Assembly (NCBI GenBank): GCA_032717465.1
Contig: CM064713.1
Coordinates: 7,177,001-7,241,000 of the forward strand
Direction of reading: 5' to 3'
Length of the DNA: 64,000 nucleotides
From: Coenobita brevimanus
Lineage: Eukaryota; Arthropoda; Malacostraca; Decapoda; Coenobitidae
This document shows, one piece after another, positions 10,681 through 21,061 of the stretch (positions are counted from its first letter, which is position 1; each line of letters opens with the position of its first letter). The notes under the pieces are model-generated. The model had not been told where the DNA came from. It ran no database searches and saw only the letters and a list, made by a program, of their open reading frames with translations. A program made the translations under genes and the position numbers.

Positions 10681-10710
10681 GCTAAATTGAGTTCAAAGCA
10701 AAATTTGACT

Positions 10711-10790
10711 TATCACCCTGTAAAACACATAAGTCAAGAGTCAAATGGCCACCCCGTAAGGGATTATGGCGTCTGGCAATAGATAGATAG
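10711..10790 (+). mobile_element. Ultrashort LINE-B tail insertion, left arm only
   Basis: About 70 bases are present here but absent from the mirrored position near 16732. The insert ends GGCCACCCCGTAAGGG, ATTATGGCGTCTGGCAATAG and GATA units, the LINE-B 3' end. It accounts exactly for the step of the arm-pairing sum from 27446 to 27515, so it arrived after the inverted duplication. Confidence 0.8.
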
Positions 10791-10869
10791 AGAAAGAGAG
10801 ATAGGACCCCATGAACGTAGCTCATTTCTTGTATATCACAACTAAGTAGATAAATACACACACACTCAC

Positions 10870-11990
10870 AACCGCCCTCCTCCGTAACCCACAGAACGCC
10901 ACATCAGTCTCTCGGTGACCAGCACTTTGGGAGGAGCCATAAATAGAGAATTTATTAGTAAAATGAGCCATTCAAACCTAGCTGTATGTTACTGTGTATG
11001 ATTATACGGCGGAATGATGCTCTATACTTACCGATCTTTGTTTTATACATGCCACGATCCCTGGGAAATTGCCAAAGAGCATGGTGTTCAGGTTTAACAT
11101 CAAAGGTCTGGTACCAATTAGTTCGTTATATCGAGAGTGTACTGTGTAAACTTATGCTATGACAAGCCATATGAAAATCTACTCTAGGTGCTAATTCCCT
11201 TCTAGTCTGTGTCCCCTACCCCACCCTTTGTCCCTCCCCTCCACTCTTTCCTCTGCCCTCACATCTGTCCCTCCTCATCCCTCTCTCCCTCCTATATCCA
11301 CTCGACCCTCGATTCCCCATACCCCAAATTCCCTGATTAGAGATCTCATGGACACTGGCTGAGGCTGGACAGTGTTACCAAATCCCGGACAAACGCCCGT
11401 ACAAGTCTGGGATTCTCACAAAAGTCCGGTCGTTATTCTTTCATATAAAACTATCAGCAGTCTGCTGCAAAACACAGTATAATTTTAGCAAGGTTCAGAC
11501 ACGATAAAGGCCATTTGTAACACACACAAGATGATATTTTCATACTTGAAAAGCATCATTGCCACCATCCTGCTTTACCCCACCAGTTCTTAACTCGTGG
11601 CAATATCCCATTTACCTCTTACTTTTCTCAAATGCCACTATAAAAAATTTATTGCATAACAGAGTAAAACTTAAGCAAGGCTTGGACACACTAAAACTCA
11701 TAAGTAATTTTTAAAAATATTTTCTTACGGACAAAGTCAATGGTATTTATTCCCACTCACTTAGCTCACCCGACTTGGTGCGACTAAATACCGAATCTGC
11801 ACTTTTCACTGGAAAATATTTTAATTTTTTTCGCCACAGAGGCTCATACACAACTAATTATCTGAAATCCGCTAAAAGGAATTGTACTTAATGTAAGTCT
11901 ATTTTTTAAAATTAGGTTCAGAGCTAAAATGTGCCCGTGTTAGCAGACATTTCCCCTTCAGATCGTCAGCATGCCTTGACAGACTTCTAT
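10870..11990. other. Inner palindrome-arm sequence without a gene
   Basis: No coding frame is credible here. The stretch is non-coding and mirrored at 15525-16655. Near 11095-11155 it reads GGTACCAATTAGTTCG, TTATATCGAGAGTGTACTGT, which resembles the end of a pogo/Tigger-type DNA transposon. From about 11390 it is distantly similar to 14850-15490 in the spacer. Confidence 0.5.
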
Positions 11991-13215
11991 CTATCTATCT
12001 ATATACCTAGGCTGCTTCCCCCAAGGAAAGGGAGGTAGCCGAGACAGGACGACTCACTCTCCATATACTCATCCATTCAAACACATTCATTCGCATCTTA
12101 GCCCCAAAGGGGAGAACGGACAGATCCTCACCGCACCACACCGCACAAGGGTCAACTGGGCAATGCAATCAGTGACATCCGCAGCAGGGCCCGACAGCAG
12201 AACTGGTTTACCCCTGCCACATCATAACAGACCCATCCCCTTACCCGCACCTGACCTGACTAGCTGATCAGACCAAATGCGGGAGAATATCCCCTCAGGG
12301 CTGCGTCATCACTTATTCATTCACAATTTCTCTCCATTTATTTCTGTCACGCACAGCCACTCTTCCTTGCTCAACAGACATCCCTCTCGCATCCAGCGCT
12401 CTCTTCACACTGTCCATCCATCCTATTCGTGGTCTTCCTCTCAGCCTTACACCTCTCACATCAGATCTAGTTATCTTTTTCACCAATCGCTCATTATCCA
12501 TTCTCTCCATATGCCCAAACCATTGCAACACCCTCTGCTCAACTCTACCAGCCATCTCCCGAACAACTCCAGTTCTCCTTCGCACTTCAACATTTCGCAC
12601 CCGATCCATACGCGTCACTCCACACATACTCCTCAGACATCTCATCTCCATTACATTCAAACTTTTCCTCTCTGCTACACCCATATTCCATGTTTCAGAC
12701 CCATATAATGCAGTCGGTACCACAACACCCTCATACAGCCTTCTCTTTACATCCATTCTAAGCGAACGACATTTAAACACTTTTTTCATTCCTCCCAGCA
12801 CCTTTCCTACTTCATTTATTCTAAACTTCACTTCTGCATCTATTCTTCCATCCACAGCAACATGTGACCCTAGATATTTAAAACAATCTACCTCCTCAAG
12901 CAACTCACCATTCAAAACTATATTCATCCCCCTACCATCTATCAACCTCGTACACTTCATCACTTTACTCTTATTCTCATTTACTTTCAATTTCCTCCTT
13001 TCACACACCCTTCCAAACTCCTCTACCAACTCTCTCAATCTCTCCTCTGAATCAGTCACCAGTGCAGTATCATCTGCAAACAGCAGCTGCTTCAGATTCC
13101 ACTCTCCTCCATCAACATTTACCAGACTCAGACCACCTAAAACTCTTGCATTCACCTCCCTTACAACACCATCCATGTAAATATTAAACAACCAAGGCGA
13201 CATCACACATCCCTG
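11991..13215 (-). mobile_element. LINE-D (RTE-like), 5'-truncated
   Basis: A minus-strand LINE with an open 297-codon ORF2 C-terminus (12313-13206), a ~300-bp 3' UTR and a (TAGA)n tail at 11985-12005. The 5' truncation is inside the RT, at the QGCVMSPWLFNIYMDG motif, and coincides with the first base of the 64-bp hairpin at 13216. Unlike most elements here it is not copied in the other palindrome arm, and its tail lies exactly at the inner edge of the left arm. Confidence 0.8.
12313..13206 (-). pseudogene. LINE-D reverse transcriptase C-terminal half
   Basis: The 297-codon frame is uninterrupted. It starts at the MMSPWLFNIYMDG box, contains the active site LLFADDTALVTDS (about residues 43-55), then NENKSKVMKCTR, DCFKYLGSHVAVDGRID, PTALYGSETWNMG, MRCLRSMCGVTRMDRVRN and QWFGHMERMDNERLVKK. 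These are the palm, thumb and C-terminal motifs of RTE-like ORF2. The first palm Asp and the endonuclease were lost by truncation, so it cannot act in cis. The absence of stops suggests a recent insertion. Confidence 0.82.
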
Positions 13216-13279
13216 TCAACTGGAATTCTAGCCAAATATTGTACAAAATTGTACAATATTTGGCTAGAATTCCAGTTGA
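13216..13279. repeat. Perfect 64-bp hairpin: 31-bp arms, 2-nt loop
   Basis: Positions 13216-13246 are the exact reverse complement of 13249-13279, with AA between them. The arms begin TCAACTGGAATTCTAGCC. The right arm is Penelope-like coding sequence (it encodes RINWNSSQILYN on the minus strand). The left arm is an inverted copy placed exactly between it and the 5' end of LINE-D. Confidence 0.97.
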
Positions 13280-13559
13280 TTCTATAATCGTTTTCTGAAG
13301 AGTGAACATACACTGCATTATTTATGTGCCCTGTCTTACAAGCATACTTGTGTTCCTTAATGTGAGTGTCCAAATCCCTTCCAGTTTCACCAACATAAAC
13401 CAAATCACAGTCTCGACATGGAATTTTGTATACCCCTGCAGTTTCATTACTAGTGGGTTTACTCTTTGCTAACATTGATCTTAAGGTGGAAGTATATCTA
13501 AATGCAATATTTACATCCAAATCATGACTCACAGACTTCACCAAGCTAAGATTTGACAC
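13280..13559 (-). pseudogene. Penelope-like GIY-YIG endonuclease fragment
   Basis: The frame reads AGVYKIPCRDCDLVYVGETG, a degenerate GIY-YIG core (the GVY and YVG elements), preceded by the CRDC cysteine pair that is characteristic of Penelope endonucleases. RDLDTHIKEHKYACKTGH follows and carries the region of the catalytic Arg and the H-x-H linker. The conserved catalytic Glu region after INWNSSQILY is lost because the frame runs into the inverted hairpin arm and ends at a chimeric VDRDV stop. The domain cut target DNA to prime reverse transcription; this copy is broken. Confidence 0.82.
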
Positions 13560-13809
13560 ATACGGAACTGTGATGTATGGCTTATTTTGTTGACTTTGTG
13601 ATGTTGTTCTAGGTACAAAAAAGGCTTCTCTAGCTTTAAAATATGCTTGCCTTATAAACTAATTAGGATATTTTAAATCCAAAAATATTTTCCATATCTT
13701 AGCGTTTTCTGTATCCAAATGTTGGGGACTACTAATTTTGAGTTCCGCAAGGAACATAGAAGAAATAACTGACATTTTAGTGGAACTGTGGTGATATGAA
13801 TAATAATGT

Positions 13810-14267
13810 ACAGTCATCCCTTAACATTCACGGCTTTGAATATCCGCGGATGGCTACAGAAAAAAAAATATATATATATCATTGAACTCGGCTGACACTG
13901 TAACATTATCCCAGGCACAGTTTTTGGCTGTTTTAGTACAGAAATGGTATTATCCTGTCAATGAAATATACTGTAACACTCTTCATCTTGGAGGGAGCTG
14001 GGATGAGCACGGTTGTCAGAAGGGGCCATGCAGGAGTACACTATTCATTATTTTTAACTTTTAGTGTTCTTGCATTAAATAAAAGAATTTAGTGTTCTTG
14101 TTTTAAATAAAGTGGTTGGAAACATGCACATAGGGTTTTTCTTTACCTATATAAGGAAATGAGTGGGTCCAGGGGTGTTTTTAAGGTGGGGCAGCAGATA
14201 TTCGCGGATTTTTAACATTCACGGGTGTCTCTGTTACCTAACCCCTGTGAATGTTAGAGGATGACTG
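13810..14267. mobile_element. pogo/Tigger-like MITE, 458 bp
   Basis: Terminal inverted repeats of ~25 bp begin CAGTCATCCCTTAACATTC on the left and, on the complement of the right end, CAGTCATCCTCTAACATTC. TA duplications flank it at 13808-13809 and 14268-14269. Subterminal ATATCCGCGGATGG and ATATTCGCGGATTTT motifs are typical of pogo/Tigger-type ends. There is no transposase frame. It interrupts the Penelope-like RT. Confidence 0.85.
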
Positions 14268-14269
14268 TA

Positions 14270-14612
14270 TATACAAAATGCACCGGGTTGGTTTCCTGTA
14301 TACAGAAAAGCTAAGTGTCCCAAGTTCATCCTTGTGCACAAATACATCTAAAAATGGAAGGGAACCACTATTTTCCCATTCAACTTTAAATTTAATTGAG
14401 GGAACCAATGCATTTAATTTTGTAAGAAAATCGTCAAAGTTAGTGTATATATCTGGCCAAAATAAAAACACATCATCAACATATCTATACCAATTTAAAT
14501 TTTGAGGAGATAAGGTGGTAAGAAGGTTGGATTCAAAATATTCCATGTACAGGTTACTAAGAATGGAAGAGAGAGGCTAGCCCATAGCCATATCAAACTT
14601 TTGCATGAGAAC
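14270..14612 (-). pseudogene. Penelope-like reverse transcriptase fragment
   Basis: This encodes PLSSILSNLYMEYFESNLL, then the RT active site NWYRYVDDVFLFWPD (YVDD), then SIKFKVEWENSGSLPFLDVF and SFSVYRKPTR. The PLS-box, YVDD and LPFLDV-to-YRKPT spacing is that of Penelope-like RTs. A TAG lies just before PLSS (near 14578) and the MITE truncates the frame at its C-terminal side. Confidence 0.82.
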
Positions 14613-15524
14613 TGATCACTGAAAGAAAATGCATTACACTACACACAACCATGGTTGTACTGGAGTTCAGTTGATATTGTGACCAAATAGCATGTCAGTA
14701 TGACCAGCTAAATGTGTCATGAATGACTAAAGATTACAGTGCAACAAGCATGCTGGTGACTTAAAATAATGTGTAACAACAAAGGATGCGAGAGAAATGA
14801 AGTGGGAAAAGAGTAATACACTTGACTCTCCATTTCCCAAACTAAAAGGGGGGGGAGATCCAATCCAGGAATCGCAAAAGTCCGGCCCCACATACCATTC
14901 CCCTGACTTTTACCACACTTTGTCTGAATTCTCCAGTATTGTCCGGCAATTATTCCCATATCCTAGAGCATTCTGGAAGGTAGGCTACCAGTTCCAACGT
15001 AAGTAACATACACAGTACATAAAATAACACTGACACAGTAACAATAATAATATCATTGACACAATAGCAGTATTTTGCTAGCTACAACCCTGAGAATGAT
15101 TGGTTAGACAGTTGATGAGAATGTGGAGGATATGATAGAAAAAGATCAGAAAGCTGAGGAAGGAGGAAAATGAACTAGGAATGGAACACCACGGGGTGAG
15201 CCAACCACTCATCAGCTGACCGAGATACTACAACGCAATCACCGAATGTGATCTCGATCTTGGACCGAATCGTCAATTTTAATTGGAAAATATTTTAATC
15301 CTTATCACCACATACGTTTGCACACCTAATTATCTGAAATTCAGTCAAAAATTTGTGCTTAATTTAATCACTACTAGAAAATCAGGATTCAAAGTGAAAT
15401 TGTCTTAAAGTTAGCAGAAATGTTTTGCCTCTAGCCTAACAACTCGCCCTGATGGACTTTTGTATAAATATCGATTTACAATGCAGATACATTTTTGTGT
15501 ACTCAAAATATATATTTATGCAAA
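14613..15524. other. Palindrome spacer, diverged relative of the arm sequence
   Basis: No gene is visible. From about 15260 to 15480 the plus strand can be aligned to left-arm 11800-11985: both contain CTGAAATYCRSTMAAA-like and GTTAGCAGAMATKTT sequence and a common final TGGACTTTTGTAT / CAGACTTCTAT ending. It is therefore an older, diverged direct copy of the arm repeat. An 8-base G run lies at 14850-14857. Confidence 0.5.
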
Positions 15525-16659
15525 ATAGAAGTCTGTCAAGGCATGCTGACGATCTGAAGGGGAAATGTCTGCTAACACGGGCACATTTTAGCTCTGAACC
15601 TAATTTTTAAAAATAGACTTACATTAAGTACAATTTCTTTTAGCGGATTTCAGATAATTAGTTGTGTATGAGCCTCTGTGGCGAAAAAAATTAAAATATT
15701 TTCCAGTGAAAAGTGCAGATTCGGTATTTAGTCGCACCAAGTCGGGTGAGCTAAGTGAGTGGGAATAAATACCATTGACTTTGTCCGTAAGAAAATATTT
15801 TTAAAAATTACTTATGAGTTTTAGTGTGTCCAAGCCTTGCTTAAATTTTACTGTGTTATGCAATAAATTTTTTATAGTGGCATTTGAGAAAAGTAAGAGG
15901 TAAATGGGATATTGCCACGAGTTAAGAACTGGTGGGGTAAAGCAGGATGGTGGCAATGATGCTTTTCAAGTATGAAAATATCATCTTGTGTGTGTTACAA
16001 ATGGCCTTTATCGTGTCTGACCCTTGCTAAAATTATACTGTGTTTTGCAGCAGACTGCTGATAGTTTTATATGAAAGAATAACGACCGGACTTTTGTGAG
16101 AATCCCAGACTTGTACAGGCGTTTGTCCGGGATTTGGTAACACTGTCCAGCCTCAGCCAGTGTCCATGAGATCTCTAATCAGGGAATTTGGGGTATGGGG
16201 AATCGAGGGTCGAGTGGATATAGGAGGGAGAGAGGGATGAGGAGGGACAGATGTGAGGGCAGAGGAAACAGTGGAAGGGAGGGACAAAGGGTGGGGTAGG
16301 GGACACAGACTAGAAGGGAATTAGCACCTAGAGTAGATTTTCATATGGCTTGTCATAGCATAAGTTTACACAGTACACTCTCGATGTAACGAACTAATTG
16401 GTACCAGACCTTTGATGTTAAACCTGAACACCATGCTCTTTGGCAATTTCCCAGGGATCGTGGCATGTATAAAACAAAGATCGGTAAGTATAAAGCATCA
16501 TTCCGCCGTATAATCATACACAGTAACATACAGCTAGGTTTAAATGGCTCATTTTACTAATAAATTCTCTATTTATGGCTCCTCCCAAAGTGCTGGTCAC
16601 CGAGAGACTGATGTGGCGTTCTGTGGGTTATGGAGGAGGGCGGTTGTGAGTGTGTGTGT

Positions 16660-17507
16660 ATTTATCTACTTACTGTAGTTGTGATATACAAGAAATGAGC
16701 TACGTTCATAGGGTCCCATCTCTCTTTCTCGAAAAGTCAAATTTTGCTTTGAACTCAATTTAGCTTTTTAGACTGGACAACCTCTTTGTTCAGGCTATTC
16801 TACAGCTCTGTGCATCTATATGGAAAGCTATATTTCTTGATATCCATCAAGCAACTTGGCTTACACAGGTTCATACCGTGTCCTCTTCTTACTCTCCCAT
16901 CCCATACAAACAGATATTTTCTGTCAACTTTATCTACTCCCATCATGGCCCTGAACACTGCAATCAAGTCGTGCCTCTCTCTCCTTTCGTCTAGGGAAGG
17001 CAGATCCAGCTTTTCCAGCCTCTCTCTCAACAACAGATATGCCAGGCAGGGAACCATATTGATTGCTGTTCTTTGTATTCTCTCGATCTTGTTTATATCA
17101 TTCTTTTTGTGTGGGGACCACACTACTGCTGCATATTCCAACCTGGGGTAGATGATGGCCACTATCAATTTTTTCATCATCTCTAACTGTCTTGTTAATG
17201 TGTTTTTCCGGTGAAAAACTATCGTGGACCAGCACTCCCAAATCTTTCTCTTCTCTCGCTTTTGTGACTGGTTCATTACCCGTCATATAATTCAGTGATG
17301 GCCTCTTGGTACTTTTACCCATTTCTGATATTTTACATTTTTTTGCATTAAATTTCATTTCCCACATCTGGCTTCAATCGTGAATCCTATCCAGGTCTTG
17401 CTGTAGCATTTTACATTCTTCCTCAACTTCTACTCTCCTCAAGGTCTTTGCATCATCAGTAAACAGACTTGCATAACTGTTCATTCCATCTGCCATATTG
17501 TTTATAT
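16660..17507 (-). pseudogene. LINE-A copy 2', ORF2 C-terminal half (right arm)
   Basis: Mirror of 9938-10868. The minus strand carries MWEMKFNAKKCKISEMGKST, EKDLGVLVHDSFSPEKHINK and, after a frameshift near 17190, EYAAVVWSPHKKNDINKIER and YLFVWDGRVRRGHGMNLCK. Compared with the left arm it differs at a few residues (MKF for IKF, HD for HN, NKT for DKT). The TAG present in the left arm near 10417 reads as an open codon here (LLLRERLEKL). Confidence 0.85.
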
Positions 17508-17831
17508 CAGTGGTACGCTAATGGCGAACCGAGGTCCGAATGTGGATCATGACGAGTTTTGGTACGGATCCCTGCGACTGCCATCATTAAATGTTCAGCA
17601 TCGTCCTCCAATGAAAGTAACACAATATTTAGCATCTCTGGATGAGTTATGTCCACAACACTGCTCAAAGAAATATAATTTCGTCAGGTTGACAGTTATG
17701 TTTAATTACTGCAGTAATACCTTCCTGTCCTCTTGATGATTACACTGCAGATGAGTGAGATTACTTATTAACACAGAAGATACTAATTTCTCTAGCTACT
17801 ATTAAGTGCGCACATCAGTCAAAGTAACATC

Positions 17832-18172
17832 TGTCTACCTATCTATCTATTGCCAGACGCCTCAATCCCATACGGGGTGACCACAAACAAATCGCCTCCA
17901 CGTCGCCCTGTCCCCCGCCATTTCACTGCCCTGCTCCCAATTCACACCCCCCTCTCTCATATATCTCTCCACCCCATCCCTCCATCTCATCCTCGGCCTC
18001 TCCCTCCCTCTCCCCCCCTCCACCTCACTCACATACATTCTCCTCGTCAGTCTCTCACCCTCCATCCTCTCCACATGGCCAAACCACCTCAGTGTGTTCC
18101 TCCTAATGCTTCCTATCACATCCACATCCACACCACAATACTCCTTTATATCCTCATTTGTCAGCCTGTCTA
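17832..18172 (-). mobile_element. LINE-B 3' fragment inside the hAT-like element (right arm)
   Basis: Mirror of 9277-9617. It begins with CTATCTATCTATTGCCAGACGC on the plus strand in divided form (CTATC repeats, then TTGCCAGACGCCTCAAT) and encodes the same ~100-codon ORF2 C-terminus on the minus strand, ending FVCGHPVWD. Confidence 0.85.
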
Positions 18173-18669
18173 ACATAAGTTTCATAATATTGAACAGCAT
18201 AATATCACAGTGATATCGTCAGCATCAAATATTGGTAACATGAGAACAGGATTCCTAGTCGTAGGAATTCTGCATTTAGCAAACTGCACTGCATGAACTC
18301 ATACCCACAGATTGTTGTCAGTGGCTTGTTCATTTGGTGAACTGATGGATAGTGAAAAGTGGTGGTGGTAGTGCTAAAGTGGCTGTTCATATGTAGGGGT
18401 GGTAATTGTAATTTAGGCAATATATGTATGTCGTTTTGTCTCTCTGAGAAGGTGGGAGTCTAGAGAATATATTTTTCTGTCTTATTTAATCACCTCAACA
18501 ATACAAGAGAATATCACTTATAAAGGTTATTTAAATTTTGCTCAGGGTATTAACTTTCTACACAATTTCGGTATGTTTTAAAGAACTAATTACTCTGCAT
18601 CCTAAAATAAATGCAAGCATTTTATACCATAGTTAATATTAAATACAAGAATTTACATCTGGACCTCTG

Positions 18670-20881
18670 ACACGAAGGGGAAGACAGGAGGAAGCAACTT
18701 CTGTGAGAAGAGTGGAGAAATTGCAAGATAGTGAGAAAATGACAGAGTATAAGAGCATAGTGGAAGAAAGATTGGGAAGGTATGAGCTAGAGCAGATGGA
18801 AAGAGTGGAAGACTTATGTAAGATATTCACGGAAAAGATAGGCGCAGCGTGTGAGGCAGTTTCTGGTGTGAGGAGGAGATGCAAGGGTGTGCAAGGGACA
18901 GCATGGTGGAATGATGAGGTGAAACAAGCTGTGGAACAAAAGAAGAAAGCATATAGTGAATGGTAGCGAGTAGAGGTAGGGGAGAAGATGAGAGAGAGAA
19001 GAGAGAGGTATATGTGAGCAGGAGAAAGGAGGTGAAGAGACTGGTGAAGGAGAGTAAAAAGAAATTGGATGAAGAGTTTGGGAGGAATCTGAGTGTGAAA
19101 TGGAGGGAGAGTAAGAATTTGTTTTGGAAGGAGGTAAAGAAAGTAAGGCAGTGTGGAAGGGGAAAGAGTAGGGGAGTGAAAGATAGGAATAATAGATTGT
19201 TAGTGGAGAAGAGAGAGAAACTGAGGAGATGGAAGGATCACTTTGAGGATTTGTTGAATGTAGAGAGTGAGAGCAGTGCGAGTATAAGTGGTTGGGGAAT
19301 GGCTGGGCGAAGAAGAGATGAGAAGAGGGAGGAAGAGATCAGTAGGGCGGAAGTAGTGGAAGCGACGAAGAAGATTAAGCTGGAAAAGGCCCCAGGAATT
19401 GATGGAGTGTGTGGTGAAATGCTTAGGTATGGGGGTGAGATTGTTGTGGACTGGATATGGAAGTTGTGTAGATTGGCTTGGGAAGTGGGAAGGGTTCCAG
19501 AGGATATCAGGTATAATTGTTCCTTTATACAAAGGAAAAGGAGAGAGAGAAGTATGTGGTAACTATAGGGGTATTTGCCTACTTAGTGTGACTGGTAAAA
19601 TATATGGTAGAATACTCATTGACAGGGTTAGGCATATGACAGAGGAGCTAGTTGGAGAAGAACAAGGGGGATTTAGGAAGGGAAAAGGGTGTGTAGATCA
19701 GATATTTGTTCTAAGATGTTTAGTGGAGAAGTATCTAGAGAAGGGAAGGAAAGTGTATGCTGCCTTCATGGACTTGGAGAAAGCTTATGACAGAATAGAT
19801 AGGCAAGGTATGTGGAAGGTATTAAGAATATATGGAGTGGAGGGGAAACTGTTGAGTGCTGTGAAGAGTATGTACGAGGGAGCTAGGGCTACGGCGCTAG
19901 TGGATGGTGAGCCGAGTGAGTTCTTTGATCTCAATGTGGGACTGAAACAGGGTTGTGTGATGTCTCCATGGCTGTTTAATATATACATGGATGGGGTTGT
20001 AAAGGAGGTGGAGGGTAGGGCAGTGGATGTGGGGGTGGCTCTAATGAATGAGGGTGAGATTTGGAAGCTTCCGGTGTTGCTGTTTACTGATGATACAGTA
20101 CTGTTGAGTGAAGATGAATGGGAGTTGCAAGGTTTGGTGAATGAATTTGGGACAGTGTGTAGGAGCAGGAATCTGAAAGTTAATGTAAACAAAAGTAAAG
20201 TTATGGTGTTTGAGAGGAATGAAGTCACAGTGTGTGCAGTGAGGTTGGATGGTGAGGATATGGAGAATGTGAGTGCATTCAAGTACTTGGGTAGTGTGAT
20301 GAGTAAGGATGGAACTTTGGGGGATGAAGTGCGTGAAAGTGTACAGCAGGGAAGGAAGGTTGTTGGTACACTGAAAGCAGTGATGAGAAATAGGGAGGTG
20401 AGTATGGAAGTTAAGAAGTTACTCCATGATAGTATCGTGATCCCTACCCTGACGTATGGAAGCGAGGCATGGACCTTGCAAGAGGGGAACAAGTCAAGAG
20501 TGAGAGCAGTGGAAATGAGTTACTTGAGAGGAGCATGTGGAGTGACGTGGAGGGACAGGTTGACGAATGAAGAAGTGAAGGAACGCTGTGGGGTGGATGT
20601 GGATGTGGTTGAGAATATTAGGAGAAATACACTGAGGTGGTTTGGACATGTGAAGAGAATGGAGAATGAAAGACTGACTAAGAGGGTGTATGTAGGTGAG
20701 GTGGAGGGAGGGAGAGGTAGACCGAGGATGAGGTGGAGGGATGGAGTTGAGAGGTATATGAGGGAGGGGGGGTGAGTTGGGGGGAGGGTAGTCAAATGGT
20801 GGGTGACAAAGCGACTTGGAGACGTTTTGTCTGCGGCCACCCTTTGCGGGATTAGGGCGTCGGGCTATAGATAGATAGACA
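18670..20881 (+). mobile_element. LINE-B insertion specific to the right arm
   Basis: A 2.2-kb, 5'-truncated RTE-like LINE flanked by an 8-bp target duplication GACCTCTG (18662-18669 and 20882-20889). The empty site (complement CAGAGGTC) is intact in the left arm near 8768-8775. The 3' end reads GGGCGTCGGGCTATAG followed by ATAGATAGAC. It must have inserted after the inverted duplication, yet its ORF2 already has two frameshifts, so it was either damaged on arrival or the duplication is not very recent. Confidence 0.9.
18703..20775 (+). pseudogene. LINE-B ORF2 (linker and reverse transcriptase) with two frame breaks
   Basis: Three overlapping frames make up one ORF2. 18703-18966 holds RYELEQMERVEDLCKIFTEK and ends at a TAG in EW-stop. 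18960-19562 continues with RLVKESKKKLDEEFGRNL and KAPGIDGVCGEMLRYGGEI. 19399-20775 carries VPLYKGKGEREVCGNYRG, GFRKGKGCVDQIFVLR, AAFMDLEKAYDRIDRQG (first palm Asp), VGLKQGCVMSPWLFNIYMDG and the active site LLFTDDTVLLSED (usually FADD), ending RYMREGG. The second break is a small deletion near 19508 in GRVPED(WKSG). The two catalytic Asp of the DD pair are retained. The endonuclease is lost by truncation. Confidence 0.88.
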
Positions 20882-21061
20882 GACCTCTGCCACATCAGAT
20901 ATTATGACTGGACCATCATAGAAAGTACTTTGAGAACCCTGGTTTATGTAAATCAGGAACATTACCGGCGCTAACACAGAGTGCCGCGGGACTCCACTTG
21001 TTACTTCCCTTCATCCAGACATCTTGTCCTTTATTACTGTCCTCATTTGTCTGTCCCTTAA

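Larger units (their letters stand above)
7937..10868 (+). mobile_element. LINE-A copy 2, split by a hAT-like insertion
   Basis: A 5'-truncated LINE-A in plus orientation. Its ORF2 runs from the linker (about 7937) to FLIYI at 8713, is interrupted by the hAT-like element 8722-9937, and resumes with NMADGMNSYASLFTDDAKTL at about 9946. The 3' end is near 10868 (CACAACTAAGTAGATAAATAC followed by CA repeats). Stops (for example TGA at 8137-8139 and 8534-8536) and frameshifts make it a pseudogene. The mirrored copy is at 16660-22726. Confidence 0.85.
5896..11990. repeat. Left arm of a giant inverted duplication
   Basis: This arm is repeated in inverted orientation at about 15525-24852. Pairs of homologous positions sum to a constant that changes only at indels: about 27515 for the innermost part (left 10790-11990), 27446 (left 8770-10710), 30663 (left 7540-8600), 30703 (left 6180-6850) and about 30757 at the outer end. 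Each step matches an identifiable insertion. Short translated blocks from the two arms are identical or differ at a few residues (for example 9026-9241 against 18205-18420), so the duplication is young relative to the transposons in it. Confidence 0.92.
13247..14612 (-). mobile_element. Penelope-like element fragment, split by a MITE
   Basis: A minus-strand Penelope-like retroelement. RT sequence lies at about 14270-14612 and a GIY-YIG endonuclease at 13279-13559, the usual RT-then-endonuclease order of the family. The RT block is cut by the pogo-like MITE at 13810-14267. The 3' end is cut at the hairpin and the 5' end is lost near 14612. It is not repeated in either palindrome arm. Confidence 0.8.
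17508..20941. mobile_element. hAT-like element, right-arm copy, enlarged by LINE-B
   Basis: Mirror of 8722-9937. The ends are CAGTGGTACGCTAATGGCG at 17508 and the complement of CAGGGTTCTCAAAGTAC at 20941. The flanking 8-bp duplications are GTTTATAT (17500-17507) and GTTTATGT (20942-20949). It contains the shared LINE-B tail (about 17832-18172) and the right-arm-specific LINE-B at 18670-20881. No transposase is visible. Confidence 0.75.
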
